Below, in pieces: positions 1 through 13,019 of a stretch of 64,000 nt of DNA; position 1 is the first letter of the stretch; each line of letters begins with the position of its first letter. The stretch comes from Labia minor. Taxonomy: Eukaryota; Arthropoda; Insecta; Dermaptera; Spongiphoridae. The notes under the pieces were generated by a model that ran no database searches, was not told the DNA's origin, and worked only from the letters and a program-made list of their open reading frames with translations. The stretch spans positions 18,818,910 to 18,882,909 of the forward strand of contig OY720350.1 in assembly GCA_963082975.1 (NCBI GenBank), written 5' to 3'. The position numbers and the translations under genes are program-made.

Positions 1-794
1 TGATTGATTATGGTATCAATTCTAATATACATATTATCAAATCTTTATTCACAATTATTCTTAAATTGTGTCTAGATTTTAATGTGAATTTAAAATTTTT
101 ATAATTATCAATTTATTTATAAAAACTGACCTAATATCGTACATTAGAATATTAAATTTTAGAGACATTAAGAAATATTAAATTTTTTTGTGATCTTAAA
201 TTAATATTTTTTAAGAGTGCAAATTAAATAAATAGTCAATAAATAAACATACTTAAATAAATAAATAATTGTATATATTTTATATGAACTTCGTTTTTAC
301 AGTGTTTTATTTAACTTGCTTGGTTGTCTGTATGGTTCAAATCTAGTAACACATTTTTAACACAGTTGGAGTTGACCAATCGAACTAAAATTTTGCACTT
401 TTCAGATTTGGATGAGAAAACATGAATATGAAATAAAGTTTTCATTTTCTTAATTAATTAATTAATTAATAATTTAATTCATAAATTTTAACCCATCATT
501 AAATATCATTTATAATGTCAAAGTATAATCAAATAAAACTTAAAACCTTAAAAATTTATTTTCTAAAAAATTAAAAATAAAATAAATAATTAAAAAAAAA
601 TTAAGTTACAGTGTTTTATTTATAAATGCACTAAAAACTAGAAAATAATTTTTCACTTCAACAACAATGGTCTAGATACTTTGAATAAAGAGCCTAATTA
701 AAATGAATTAGTTAATTAATTTTCTAGGGATCTCTCAAATAAAAAGCTTGCATTTAAATTAAAAATGGTGACAAAATTAAAAATAATCGTAATA
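1..794. other. AT-rich intergenic DNA, no gene seen
   Basis: Very AT-rich sequence with short TTAA runs and A/T homopolymers. No open frame with recognisable similarity and no terminal-repeat structure was seen. Confidence 0.6.
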
Positions 795-1163
795 CAGTGA
801 ACGCTCTATATGAGCAATTCACTTAAACCAATTTCAATAAAAAAGTTTCTTATTGTGAAAAGTTGCTTTTAGGGAAAATACTTGACGCCTGGAAAATATT
901 AATTAATTAATTAAATAACAGAAACTAACAGAAATTTTTAACAGAAATTAACTTCAATTCTTGCAGCATAAACACAAACATATTTCAATAACATAATTTT
1001 TTACAATTTTGAGTTTATGTTATTGTGAACACTCAAATATTTAGCTTTAAAAAAATAATTTGATTATACAAAAAAGTTGAACTAAAAAAAGGTGCTCGTA
1101 TAGAGAGGTTGCTTTTAAAGAAGGATGGTGCGATGAGAGGTTGCTTATATAGAGTGTTCACTG
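795..1163. mobile_element. pogo/Tigger-like MITE
   Basis: The left end reads CAGTGAACGCTCTATATGAG. The right end, reverse complemented, reads CAGTGAACACTCTATATAAG, so the ends form an inverted repeat of about 20 bp with two mismatches. A TA dinucleotide sits before the left end; the right flank reads TT, so the expected TA duplication is imperfect. Near the right end a second, internal copy of the motif (TATAGAGAGGTTGCTTTTA) lies inward of the terminus. CAGT starts followed by a CTCTATAT core are typical of pogo-like Tc1/mariner relatives. The interior is AT-rich and carries no transposase trace, so this is a non-autonomous copy. Confidence 0.6.
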
Positions 1164-1867
1164 TTCTAATACTAACTTTCTTATTTATAATAATTTCACA
1201 TTATTGTTTATTTCAAAAAATAAAATACAACCCAAATAATTATGATTGAAAATATCTAAAAATAAAACTTTGAAACGATAACAAAGTTTCAATTTCAATC
1301 GAGTATCTTAATGATTTATATTTTCGTTTTTATAGGATTTATTTTAAAAGGTTGAAAAATAACATTAATAAAAAATAAAACGATTGTTATATTCAATTAA
1401 ATGGCTTGATGGAATTTACAGTCCCGACCACCATTACCACAGCCATACGTATATGATTACTTTCGAGAACAAATGCCATTTCTTTCTTTACGGCATAACG
1501 AAAGCGAGCAAAGCATTTCAAGATTAAACATAAATAGATAGAGATACATTTAATGGGTGAGAAGATGAAATCCATTACGATAGAGAGCAAAATCCAAGCA
1601 ACAAAAACATTAAATTCGTCATTTTTTATATATATATATAATAACTGTCAATTCAAGCTGTACATTCCTTATGTTGTTTATCACATTCTATAAATAGAAT
1701 TGATTAGCATGTAAAACTGTATAGATTTAAGAAAAAATAATTAGATAACGGAATATATTAAATTGTTGTAAGTAATTTATTAACTTATTATATTTAATAT
1801 ATTAATAAATATTTATGTTGGACCAATAATATATAAAGCATATATAAAAAATATATAAAATAGTTTT
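1164..1867. other. AT-rich intergenic DNA
   Basis: No convincing coding or repeat structure. A somewhat less AT-rich stretch at about 1405-1600 has a 65-residue minus-strand frame that matches nothing I recognise. Confidence 0.5.
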
Positions 1868-1875
1868 ATATAAAG

Positions 1876-2183
1876 CAGGGGTTCCCAAAGTTTTTGCTAT
1901 GCGGGCCAATTTAGTATACCCCAAAATACTTGCGGGCCAAAAAATAGGAGTCACCTATATTAAATAAGTAATAATTATATCGTGAATTTTTTATTTGTTT
2001 TTTTTTTTATTAAATTACCACATTTAATATACATATAATTTTATTATCTACCCTTTTACCATTTTTTTGTCTAATTAAAATTAATATTAATAAAAATATA
2101 AACCATCAGATAGATGTCACGGGCCTCATTCAAAGGGTTCGCGGGCCGCATTTGGCCCACGGGCCGTTCTTTGAGAACCCATG
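1876..2183. mobile_element. hAT MITE (hAT-1), 308 bp
   Basis: The element starts CAGGGGTTCCCAAAG and ends with the reverse complement of CATGGGTTCTCAAAG. It is flanked by a perfect 8-bp duplication, ATATAAAG, at 1868-1875 and 2184-2191. A start of the form CAGGGGTTC, subterminal GCGGGCCA/TGGCCC motifs and an 8-bp duplication are diagnostic of hAT transposons. There is no coding capacity. Confidence 0.88.
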
Positions 2184-2233
2184 ATATAAAGATATTGAAA
2201 AAATTTAAAAAGTATTTAATTTTTATTTACAAA

Positions 2234-5112
2234 CTAGCTGCTCAGAGCGCCTTCGGCGCTCTTCACACCTAGACGGGGGCTCCGCCCCCTGTACCCCCGA
2301 GTTGTACATAGTATTTGGTGGTTGAAAGTATTAAAAGGTTTTCATCCATTTTGTTTCAATCAGTATATTACATAAAACATTCATTTCTTTTTGTGTTCTT
2401 ATTTAAAAAATATATTTTAATTTAATCACTATATTAATTATATATATTATTATTGTATATGTTATATCTATCTACCTATGTGGCTCAAAGATACTCTAAA
2501 GTTCTTAGCCGCAACAACCACATTTCTCCAAGTGTCCCTATCCTGAGCCCTTGTTCCATCTCTCTTACGTCCCTTCCTACGCGTCATTGGTTTTCCAAGC
2601 GGACGTTTTCCAATCGGTCTTCCCACCAATATCTTTTTCCTCTCCCATTCTAGCCACGTGCCCTGCCTATCGCAGCTTTTTCCCTTTTATAACCCTAACT
2701 ATTTCTGAAGATGCAGAGAGGCCATGCAATTTCTTGTTATACAGTCTCCCTCATACCCGGTGACCTCATCTTTCTTTGGCCAATAAATGCAGGGAAGAAT
2801 CCTATTCTCAAATACTCTGAATCTACTCTCATTTCCAAGGGTCATAGATCATGCCTCCCACCCATATAATGCAACAGGCAAAATAATCTTTTTATATATT
2901 CCCTTTGATAATAATTTTGAAGAGATAAGCCTCTTTATTGCAGATAACAGGCGTTTCCCGATTGCAACCCCGATTTAAATTCTTCTCAAATATTATTATC
3001 CTTCGTGATTACATTCAATTTTTATACATATTCAAATTCTACATTTTGTATCTTAAGATTTTGTATGTTAATACTCTTCCTCTTTGTTACTAAGTATTTT
3101 TTCTTATCACTATTATAATTTCAAACCTCCATTAAATTTTCCTCGCTATCTGTAATTGCAATTGCCGAATCTCCTATTATATTTAAGTCGTCTGAGTAAC
3201 CTAATATTTTACAATTGATTTCCGCATCTTATTCTTTCTTAACTACCTTCAAGAGAAATTTGAAGATTGAAAATTTGAAAAAGTTTATCCGGATCTATTG
3301 AGTCATGCGTATGTTTTACTAAAGTCTACAAATAATTAGTGAACAGAAATATTGAATTCGCGGTTTTGTTCCTAATATCTGTCATAATGAAAATATCTTA
3401 ATTAATGTTGGTCGATTTGGCCTGAACCCGCAATGATATCTCCTAATATTTTCCTCCGCCTATGGTTCTTAAGTATTGTATATGTTATAATAGTGAAATA
3501 GAGTATAATATTTCTTGATCATTACATTTTGGTATTTTATTTTCATTGCTAGATTATTATTGAATATTTTTAATTATAATGAAACTTGAGAAAATGCAAA
3601 AATAGAGACTTGAGACAATTTATAAAAATTAACGGTATAAAACTATAGATAAATGACCAATATATACATTCATTAATAGTATTAATTTAAATTAATTGAT
3701 TTATTTGTTTTTTTATTATTAAGTTCATTTATTAATTTTTTTAGATCATAGTTATTTTCCTTAAAAGAAACTTAAATTCTGTGGTGCTAGGGGATTTGAA
3801 AATCATTCGTCGCAATATGAAGATTTCGCTTACAGTTTCTGTCATATCCGACCTCCATCCAACAGTTATTTTCTGTTTTTTGCTTCTCTTAATCATGTGA
3901 TCTATATATTTAATTTTTTTTGATTCATTATAATAAAATTTAAACAAATAAAAATTTTTACTTTGTTAATTTATATAAATTTCAATATAAACTGATTGTG
4001 AGTGATACGCTTAGCCAATACTCTGAATAATTTGTGTACAAAATATTGAATGTTCTTAGCGAGATTTGATATAATGTTGTACGATTTGTCCTAAATCTGA
4101 ATTAGAAGAAAATTATAAATTGCATTAAAATGAGACCTTTTAGAATAAATTATTTAATTGAAATGATATTTAAATATAAGAATTTAAAAAAATATTATAT
4201 TCTTTGTTTGGCAATTGTTATTTAATTATGTGCAACATGATTCGACTTGCACAGAGCATCGTTATTTTTTATTAATATCACATAATAAAAATGAATCTTT
4301 TAAACATAATAAATAAAAAAGACATTTTAATAAATTTAAAAAATATACCCAATTTAAAAATGTCAAAAATTTAAAACAACTTTATATCATCATATTTTAA
4401 TTTTTATATAATATATATATATATATATATTTAGTAATTAATAATAGAGTAATTAAATTAAAATAAAAAACAAAGATAATATAATTCAGTCATTTTAATT
4501 CAGGTTAAATAATATTTTTTTTTATTATTCAATGATAAAATTTATATATTATTATATATATATTATAGAAAAGAAGAAATATTCAATTAAATAAAAAATA
4601 ATTTAAGATAAAAATATGATCTAATAAATATTTTAATTAAAATGGGAACTTTTAGAATAAATTATCTAATTGAATTGATATTTGAATATTAGAATTTAAA
4701 ATAAAAAGGGAAATATTATAATAATTCTTTGATTGGGAATAGCTATTATAATTCATTGTTTGAAATGATTCCGCTAGGCCGACAGTGAGCCGCGAGCTGC
4801 TCTTGAATGAACAACACGGAGAATTATATAAACTTTAAAAAATTAATTTCTGCGGTTATTGATAAGATATTAATAAAATTTATAGCCTATGTTACTCTAG
4901 GGGTATATAAGAATATTGTGATATAATTTCAAAGAAATCGGTTCAGCCAATTCTGAGTCTATAAAATAGTAATTTTCCGGACAGACAGACAGACAGACGT
5001 GAAAAATTCTAAAGTCACTTTTGGATTCTAGAGGTCATGAAACGCGAAGATATGCAAAAATTTTTAAATTCTGAGCAATGTGCAGACAAAAACCTTTTTT
5101 TATATATATAGA
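2234..5112 (-). mobile_element. Decayed non-LTR retrotransposon, RTE-like (family D, copy D1)
   Basis: On the minus strand the element runs from an ATCTATATATATA start (near 5112) to a GC-rich 3' end (2234-2306) made of two hairpins: GAGCGCC/GGCGCTC and GGGGGC-TCC-GCCCCC, finishing in GAGCAGCTAGT. Traces of reverse transcriptase lie between (see the pseudogene at 2454-3335). A short ACAG tandem run at about 4980-4996 and an internal duplication (4120-4215 versus 4635-4740) are present. The same 3' end recurs in D2 (26192-26262, plus strand) and D3 (36200-36265, minus strand). The coding part is heavily broken and much of the 5' half is unrecognisable AT-rich sequence. The clade call rests on the look of the C-terminal region only; I cannot exclude another non-LTR clade. 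Confidence 0.65.
2454..3335 (-). pseudogene. Reverse transcriptase remnant of D1
   Basis: Minus-strand translation gives, in order, a motif-A-like segment around 3270-3330 (DFSKT, then HDSIDPDKLF in another frame), a motif-C-like YSDD (LNIIGDSA follows) around 3160-3200, then IKRLISSKLLSK...ALYGWEA near 2850-2960, a WRNVVVAAKNF-type C-terminus near 2490-2540 and a stop. These are standard landmarks of insect non-LTR reverse transcriptases. Y-S-D-D replaces the usual Y/F-A-D-D. Several frameshifts and stops make it non-functional. The frameshift inside motif A is shared with copy D3. Confidence 0.72.
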
Positions 5113-6936
5113 TAATTTAATTGGATTTTTTTCTTCATGTGATATTTCAATATATATTTTTAATGTTAAAATTTAATAATATTATATTTCAATTTAATTG
5201 TAATTATATATGATATGAATAAAAAAACTCATTTTGATCCAAATGTAGAGTTTGTTCAATTTTATTTTTATAGGGGAAATAATTTTTTGATTAGAATCAA
5301 ATATGATTATAGAAAATGAAATAAAAATTAATCAATTAATAGATAAATATAATATAGTTGGTATTTTATGAAAAAACTGTATATTTATAACGATTTAGTT
5401 ATTTAAAATAACCAATTAGTAAAATAATAAGTGATAACAGATATTTATTTTTTTAACTTATTTAATAAAAAATTATTTCAATTTATATTTATAAATTAAA
5501 AAAATATTACTTTGTAGATTCAAATTAACGAGAAAAAAATACATTTTTAATCATAAATTTTTTTTAATTAATTCATATACGTATTATAGGATAAATAATG
5601 AAAGTTATATTCAGTATATAACATACTCACAGATGACACAAATGATTTGATCGTTGTCGTGAAGATAAAAATCAAATATGTAATATGTTCTTCCATTCTA
5701 AAACAAATTAATACATTCATAAATTGTCTAAATTATCAAATTATCAAATACTAGTTAAACTTATAAATATTATTAAATACTTTGGTTAAGATTTATTGTT
5801 AGTAGTTTAATATTCGAGGGGGGCAATCAAACCAAGAATTTCGTTATAATTCTTAATATTTCTAATTTCTTAATATTTTTCTTAATATTTTTACACTTTA
5901 TACACATTAATGAAGATATTGATAAGATTCAAATAAACATTTTAAAATTAGAGATATTGTATTAAAATATATTGAACATCTTTTAACAATATTATAATTA
6001 ATATTAATATCTATAAATTAAAATATAAAAATATACATTCAAGTATATTACATATTTTAAATAATAAAAATAAGACTCTATTCATAAATGAAAATAAAAA
6101 TGAAATGATTCCTATAAATTTATAGTTTTTTTTTTTAATTATTTTATAAAATAAAATATTATTTAATATTCGTTTTAATTTTATATAAAATTAAATATTA
6201 AATAAAATATTATTTTATAATATAAGAAATTAGAATTGAAGAGTAAGAGAAAGATTTCACTGTGCCCCTGGAAGATCGGTAACCATTGCACACATGACCA
6301 GTGGGTGGTGTTTCTCTTTCTTCTCTGAACAGAATTCGCTTAAATTTAGATCAAATGGACAAAAAAAAAAGAAAAATGTAAAATTTCAACATTGTAAGAA
6401 ATCCATCACCTTAACTTGTGAATGAATTATTTTTTTTTTTTACAATTTGTTAATAAATTATTACTTCTAATAATATTTTAATTCATAGACACAAAATCAT
6501 GTTAATATAATTTATTTTACCTAATAATTATTTGAAAATAAATATATACTATCTTTCAGAAAGTTTTCTGAATAATGGAGAAAATATGTAAATTAAATAA
6601 AAATTATATTTTAATGATTTTATCCTAAAAGCTTTAATCTAAATTTGTTTAAATATTTAAAACTGTTATCTTTAAAAGCTGAGCTTAAATTTTATTTTAT
6701 TTAAGTGAAAAGGTTTGATGATAAAAAATATGAAATATTTAATGATGACACCTAAAAATGGTGCATTGTGTAGTTTTTTTTTATCAATTCTATGATATTA
6801 ATATCATTTGAATGATTATTGTTTAGAAATTAAAATTAAGTTATTTTTAGGTAATTAGATTTTATTTTAAAAAATTCAAAATAATATTCAATAGTTTTCA
6901 GTTGTAAAAATTTCCTTCTGTATAGGTATACCATGA
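5113..6936. other. AT-rich intergenic DNA
   Basis: Long A/T runs with no gene. The only base-balanced island is about 6235-6340 (contains GTGCCCCTGGAAGATCGG); I could not assign it. Confidence 0.5.
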
Positions 6937-6944
6937 GATGAGCT

Positions 6945-7274
6945 TAGAGGGGTATTCCCGCGTGCGGGAATTCCCGGGAAAATCCTTCAATTTTTATTTC
7001 CCGTTTCTCGGGAAAAAAACATTTCCCGAGAAAAAAAAAACAAATTATTTTTCATGCTGTTTATGATGCAGATACCGAAATCTTTATTTATTAACTGAAA
7101 TAATCGTAATAAATATAAAATACAAGTGTACATACATACATTTGTCTTTTGTTATAATTTTTTTTCCTTTTCTTTCTTTCTCTCCCTTTAATGTTTCTAT
7201 TTTTTGAGTTTTTTAGTGTACTCTGGCAGAAGGCAGTTGCCATTGACAAATTATTTTGTATTTAACTTTTTGTT

Positions 7275-7310
<36 letters not shown>

Positions 7311-8333
7311 TATATCTGCACGTGTAATAGAAATTGGCATAAGTTATAACTGTCAATCAACTTTTAGACTTAAAATTGCCATACCTGACACCTTGCTTGG
7401 TAAGGGTTCTATATAAAATAGTTTTTGAATAGGTAAAAATAATAAAATACACTATTGTACTTGACCATTTGGAAAGAGGGTAATTTTCCTTTCACCCTTC
7501 AAATTAACCCCTCTCCATCACCTGCTCCTTAACTTAAATTAATATAAATAAGCTGTCGTTGAGAGCGAGTAAGGTAAAGACATAATTATATTTTTTGATA
7601 AATAAATAAATATTATCATTTATTTATTCAAGAAATATATATACAATCATTCTGTATGTTATTTCTTTTTGGGTGGTGACAAAAAAAAAATAGCAAAAAC
7701 ATCCAAAAAACAAACAAAAACAAAACAAAAGCAAAACATATTTACGTATTTACATAATAACTAACACTTTGTAATCAACGATCATAAATGTCTTTAACTG
7801 AGGGCACACATAATCACAGACTCAGACTTTCAGTTTTCCATCTTTTTAGATATATACAGTAAAGAAAAACCAAAATAAGAAAAATAAAATACAAAAAAAA
7901 AATGCCCAAAAAAAAAAAATCGAAAATAATGAAAAAAAAAAACACAAAAAAAGGAAAAAAAATAAAAAGGAATAACTAATCGTTATTCCTCTAATATGAA
8001 GGATCTGTTTTAGGCGACATTTCCCTTGATTGCCTCTCGTTTCTAAAATGTTATTTTCTAAACAAGTAAAAGAAAATAATTATGTTTATGTTATATATTG
8101 ATGATTATAATTATAATATATTATATCTTACTGATTTTTTTTTTTATTTTTGAATTAAATTTATTGTATTTTTTGACAAAAACAACATTTATTTAACTTT
8201 TTCGTAAAACTTTTACAATTTCCACCTCAAATTTAGTATTTTTTTTTATAATTTCCCGGGATTCCCGGGAAATGCAATTTTTTAATTTTCTGATTCCCGG
8301 GAACGAAAATACTCCTGGAAAAATAACCCTCTA
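6945..8333. mobile_element. Non-autonomous hAT element, 1.39 kb
   Basis: Ends are TAGAGGGGTATTCCCG (left) and TAGAGGGTTATTTTTCC (reverse complement of right). Both subterminal zones are rich in TTCCCGGGAA palindromes (6956-7030 and 8253-8303). Flanks give an 8-bp duplication with one mismatch, GATGAGCT (6937-6944) and GTTGAGCT (8334-8341). This fits hAT. The interior holds a (TA)n run, A-rich low complexity and no transposase similarity I can see. Confidence 0.75.
7277..7306. repeat. (TA)n microsatellite inside the hAT element
   Basis: Uninterrupted TA dinucleotides for about 30 bp. Confidence 0.95.
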
Positions 8334-8341
8334 GTTGAGCT

Positions 8342-9440
8342 AAGAGTTTATAGGGTTCATTCCATTTCCTATTTCACTTTTAAGTTACAGTCAAATTCAT
8401 TTAGATTAGACCTATTACATTCATAATACAAATTATTATTATTATTATTATTATGAATGTTAGAATAGGTAATAAGTAACAAGATAACATAATGAATATG
8501 CAAATGATTTATTAAAATGGGTTGGAAATGTTATAAATATAAAGAGTGAGTGTTAAATTTGTAATTATTATAATAAATGAAATAATTATAGTTCACTAAT
8601 AATAAAATTTTATAATAAGACATATAAATTAATTTCTTTATTGGTCTGGTTTATTCTTTGTCATAAAATTGACATATAAATGTATAAATGTATAATCATA
8701 ATGATAATATTTGATGATTTGAATAGGGAATATTCAATAAAACACGTCGAATGCAAATCTATAAATAATTATCTGATGGCTGTTTGGTGACTCGATTTCC
8801 ATTTGGCCAATGGACTATAAAATGCAACTTTGTATGGGTTATAAAATCTTCAAAAGGTAAATTATTATTAAAGATATGCATTCATTATCTCGTTGGTTGT
8901 ATTTGAAATATTTTCAAAGTGACAGTTATGTAAAGGAGCATGATAAATTTAGAAATAAATTTTGATAACAATTTTAGAAAATTTTAATATTAATTATTTT
9001 TAATTTATGTTATTTTTATCTTTACATCTTATTCTATATATTATTATCTATATTATTAAAAAAATTAATTTTAATTTAATATTTTCGGTTTGTTTTAAAT
9101 TAATATAAAAATTAAAATCTTAGAAATGGTTACTAAGAAGGCATTTAACACTTTTTCGTTAACTTTGGCAAATTATTATATTTAATTAAATACAAATTTT
9201 AATTTTATTTAATATTCAATAAATGAGATAATATGTTGTAATTCTCTTTCAAAATAAAGAGAAAATCAAATAAAGACTAGGTAATTAGGAAACAACAACA
9301 CGTTTGCCTTTAAATCTTTAAATCTGCCTTTAGGGCCTAGAAAGAAAATTTTTATCTATCTGGAGTCTATGAAAACAAGGGCAAAATTAAAATTGGGGAA
9401 CTACTTGAATTAAAAAGTAGCTGCCTTTAATAAAAAAAAG
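8342..9440. other. AT-rich intergenic DNA
   Basis: No gene seen. It holds an (ATT)n run near 8430-8453 and a less AT-rich patch at 8740-8850 without recognisable coding. Confidence 0.5.
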
Positions 9441-10038
9441 CTGGAGTGTCTCCACTCGACTATCTCGCAAATTTGAATTGGATTAAATAACATATATTAT
9501 ATTTAAATTAAATTAAATTAATTAAACTATAAATTAAAATTAATAAATAATATTTATTAAACCAGCGCATGTTTGGCTCTTTGTTGATGGCACCACGTCA
9601 CGTGTTGGTGCGTGAGATTTGCAGTGTTAAAACATTAATTCTGGTACTTTCAGCGATTCAATCAAGCTGAAATTCTATATATAGCAGTTTTATACAATTA
9701 TTAATCATGTGAAAAATTATAAAACATATATATTTATTTTTACGGACACTTTAGAAGAAAACAAATCAAAACGTTGTAGGTAATGACCCTCTTCCGGTTG
9801 AGCTACATTTCTCAAAAGTTGATAGAAAACTATGAATTTTGAATAATGCCATGTACCAAATTTCATCATTCTAGCTCAAACCGTTTTTGCATAATCTTGG
9901 TTACATACATACACACATACACAGACATTTTTCTCAACCTTAGTGAAAATGATCCAGGAACCTTGAAAACATATAAAAACATCAAAATCTCAACATCGAA
10001 AATTTTCGTGATCGCAATACTATCTCTTACGAGATAGT
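9441..10038 (-). mobile_element. HINE-A copy A1 (Helentron-type, non-autonomous)
   Basis: Read on the minus strand it begins ACTATCTCGTAAGAGATAGT and ends GCGAGATAGTC followed by the hairpin GAGTGGAGACACTC and CCAG. This is the Helentron-associated (DINE-1-like) plan: a short 5' terminal repeat whose inverted partner is subterminal at the 3' end and is followed by a terminal stem-loop. The middle holds a CA-rich tract (9906-9922). Both flanks are T-rich in element orientation. There is no coding capacity. Nine copies occur in this window, so the boundaries are set by comparison. Confidence 0.85.
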
Positions 10039-11096
10039 AAAAATCAAGATAAAGATTGTAAGGATCAGTTGTACTGATCATTCAACAGCTTTATTCCCGT
10101 TAGAAGAGAACCATCTTGATAGGCGCTGTCATCTGATAGAATTTTCAAAAAAACAGAAGTTATTTTTTTTACTTTACTTTTAGACTTCAACTGCATATAA
10201 CTTTTTAATTTGTATGTTTTTTATGAATGATGTAATATTTTCATAATGCATTCATAAAAGTTTTTTTTTTCAATTTCATGTTATTGTTTCTTTCATATCT
10301 CAAAGTAGCAAAATAAAGGCATATATTGACTTGGAATTGTGATCAGCGTTACGATATTATATGATATAATAAGAAAATTGCAATGACGTTTCCCCGATTC
10401 TTTAGGCATGGAATTGCCAAAAGGGTGTTTTAATGGTTGCTTAAGCCCAGTTGTATGTACCATTGGTGAATGGTACATATAACTGGATACATAAAGTTGG
10501 TACTCATCTAATGTGTTCTAGATACATCAATACATTTATCTGCGCTAATAAAAAGAACAAAAGCCACCCCGACGCTCTATTAGATTACATTGCGCGAGGA
10601 GGCTTTATGTTTCCAGGCTGTAGTTGTCCACCCCTGAAAAATAAAACAAGTCATAACTTATATACTATATTTTCTACTGGAAGTCCAATTGACACCCTGT
10701 GGCGAAGATGAAAGGAAGCAAGCTATCATTCCAAGTAGAAATAAAAGATATTTTATAGTGGTCAAACGAAGTGAATTGTCTAGGATGTCAATATAAGGGA
10801 GTGATTTGATTTCTACTATAGAATTATATAAATCATTCTTTTTTTTATAGAAATGTTACAAATCTATAATTATTAATATTGCAAAATCTGAATATTTATT
10901 CATTTTTGAATTTTTAATTATGAATAAAGAATCTAAAAATATAATCAATAAAAAACAAAAATTGTAAATATATTGTATTACAAATAAACCATTAATATGT
11001 TGTACTAAAGCAGTGGTCTTCAAACTGAGTTCCGTGACTATCGTTAATTTTTACGTTTTCGACATAACTATACACATGTAATTTTTACTATCTCGT
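10039..11096. other. 1.06 kb between inverted HINE-A copies
   Basis: The first 60 bp resemble the 3' part of the SINE at 13020-13278 (AATCAAGATAAAG, then TGTACTGATCAT). A hairpin lies at 10447-10486. A plus-strand frame of 86 codons (10451-10711) is open but resembles nothing I know and lacks coding character. The rest is AT-rich. Confidence 0.5.
10447..10486. repeat. Near-perfect 18-bp-stem hairpin
   Basis: Arms CCAGTT-x-TATGTACCATT pair with their reverse complement around a GGTG loop. The single non-complementary position is the x base (G on the left, A expected). Confidence 0.85.
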
Positions 11097-11682
11097 AAGA
11101 GATAGTATTGCGGTCACGAAAATTTTCGATGTTGAGATTTTTATGTTTTAATACGTTTGGAAGGTCCCTGTATCATTTTCACTAAGGTTGTGAAAAATGT
11201 CTGTGTGTGTGTGTGTATGTAGACAAGATTACGCAAAAACGGTTTGAGCTAGACTGATGAAATTTGGTTTACGGGCATTATTCAAAATTCGTAGTTTTCT
11301 ATCAACTTTTGAGAAATGTAGCTCATTCGGAAGAGGATCATTACCTACAACATTTTGATTTTTTTTTCTCTAAAGTGACCGTAAAAATAAAGATATATGT
11401 TTGATAGTTTTTCACATGATTAAAAATTGTATAAAACTGCTATATATAGAATTTCAGCTTGATTGAATCGCTGAAAGTACCGGAATTAATTTTTTAACCC
11501 TGCAAATCACGCTCCAACACGTGACGTGGTGCCATCAACAAAGAGCCAAACATGCGCTGGTTTAATAAATATTAGTTATTAATTTTAATTTATAATTTAA
11601 TTAATTGAATTTAATTTAAATTAATATATATGTTATTTAATCCAATTCAAATTTGCGAGATAGTCGAGTGGAGACACTCCAG
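11097..11682 (+). mobile_element. HINE-A copy A2
   Basis: The only plus-strand copy of the family. It starts ACTATCTCGTAAGAGATAGT, contains a (GT)n tract (11202-11216), and ends GCGAGATAGTCGAGTGGAGA with the terminal stem-loop. It lies in inverted orientation to A1, with 5' ends facing each other. The flanks are T-rich. Confidence 0.87.
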
Positions 11683-12607
11683 ATTTTTTTTTATTTATTG
11701 TAATGTTTTGGTGTAATATCTTTTGTATGTCTTCCTCTTTTGTGTTTATATTTAATTCACAATAAATCGCCTCTAGTCCTAGTGTATTTTCTTTGTTTAA
11801 AGAATATTTTATTTAAATATAATATCATTAATAATAATAATAATAATAATTTTGTGTTGTTACTAAGGGATTTTATAATATTTTATTATAAAATGCATAA
11901 TTAATTAACTTGATACAAAACAATAGAGTTTAGCAACCTAATATTCCAACACTTTCGCTAAAGGCGATTCTATATTAATATTTCTATTTCGAGTAGATCA
12001 TTATGTCATGGTATTTTGAATATAAAATTCGATATTGTATAAGCAATCTGAGCTATTGAAATTGAGATCAAAATTAGGAATCCCCCCCCCCTTCACTCCG
12101 CCACAGATATAAAACGCCATTCATACAACAAGGATGCATATTAAAAAGTGTGCCTCAGACCTTGTAATTCGATATTTAATAGCAGACCCCTGATATACGT
12201 GTATTTTCTTCTTTAGTTTTTTTTTCTTTTTCTTCTCTTTATTTTTGGTTGCTGCTGCTCCTGCTAATGTTGACGTTGTTGTTGTTGATGTTGTTGTCTT
12301 GATGAGCTGTATGATTAGGTCATTTTATATCTCTCTGTATTTAGGGAGGGATTTAATACTTGTCAATCTGAGGGCCTTTCCAAATTCTACCATCCATATG
12401 ACACATGCATTCATCTCTCTGTCAAAAGAACAATAGGGGTGAACTTTCTTTGAACCATTAGCATTCTTTGATCAATAACTAATATAAAGAGGGGATGATT
12501 TAGAAAAAAAAAATGTTATTGTTTGTAATATCTTAAAAATAAATAAGATTTTTTCTTTTTTAATATTATTAAAACAAAAATGAAATTAAAACAAATTTTG
12601 TATATTT
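11683..12607. other. Intergenic DNA with simple repeats
   Basis: It holds an (AAT)n run near 11832-11850, a C9-10 run at about 12083 and a GTT-rich tract at 12270-12300. No supportable gene: the 63-residue frame at 12245-12436 follows the low-complexity tract. Confidence 0.5.
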
Positions 12608-12615
12608 ATGTATAT

Positions 12616-12811
12616 CAGTGATTCTCAACCTTTTTTTTACCGCGGCACACTTTTAAATTTGGCGGCACACAAAGAAAAAGATAAGTGTCAAAGTCTGATC
12701 CCATTATGATATAATTGAAAAAAAGTCGGAAATGTTTAAGAGCCTCTTTACATTTGGAAAATTTGGCGGTACATTTTGATAATCTCGCGGCACAGTGTTT
12801 GAGAATCACTG
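12616..12811. mobile_element. hAT MITE (hAT-2), 196 bp
   Basis: Starts CAGTGATTCTCAACC and ends TTTGAGAATCACTG, flanked by the perfect 8-bp duplication ATGTATAT (12608-12615 and 12812-12819). Subterminal GCGGCACA/GCGGTACA motifs. Same family as 63115-63377. Confidence 0.9.
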
Positions 12812-13019
12812 ATGTATATAATACATTAATTTTATATTTTTTATTTCTATTTATTGATAAATAATTTTTACTATTTTAATAAATAGATATTTATTAACAT
12901 TTTCTATTGATATTAAATCAACTTTTAATAAAATTCATTGATTTTTTTTATGAAGATAATTGATTTAAATATATGTATGTATATATGTATTTAATATTTA
13001 TATATATATCATTTAAATA

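Noticed and set aside
10451-10711. 86-codon frame between the HINE-A copies
   Set aside because: Begins in a hairpin arm, no recognisable domain; probably chance.
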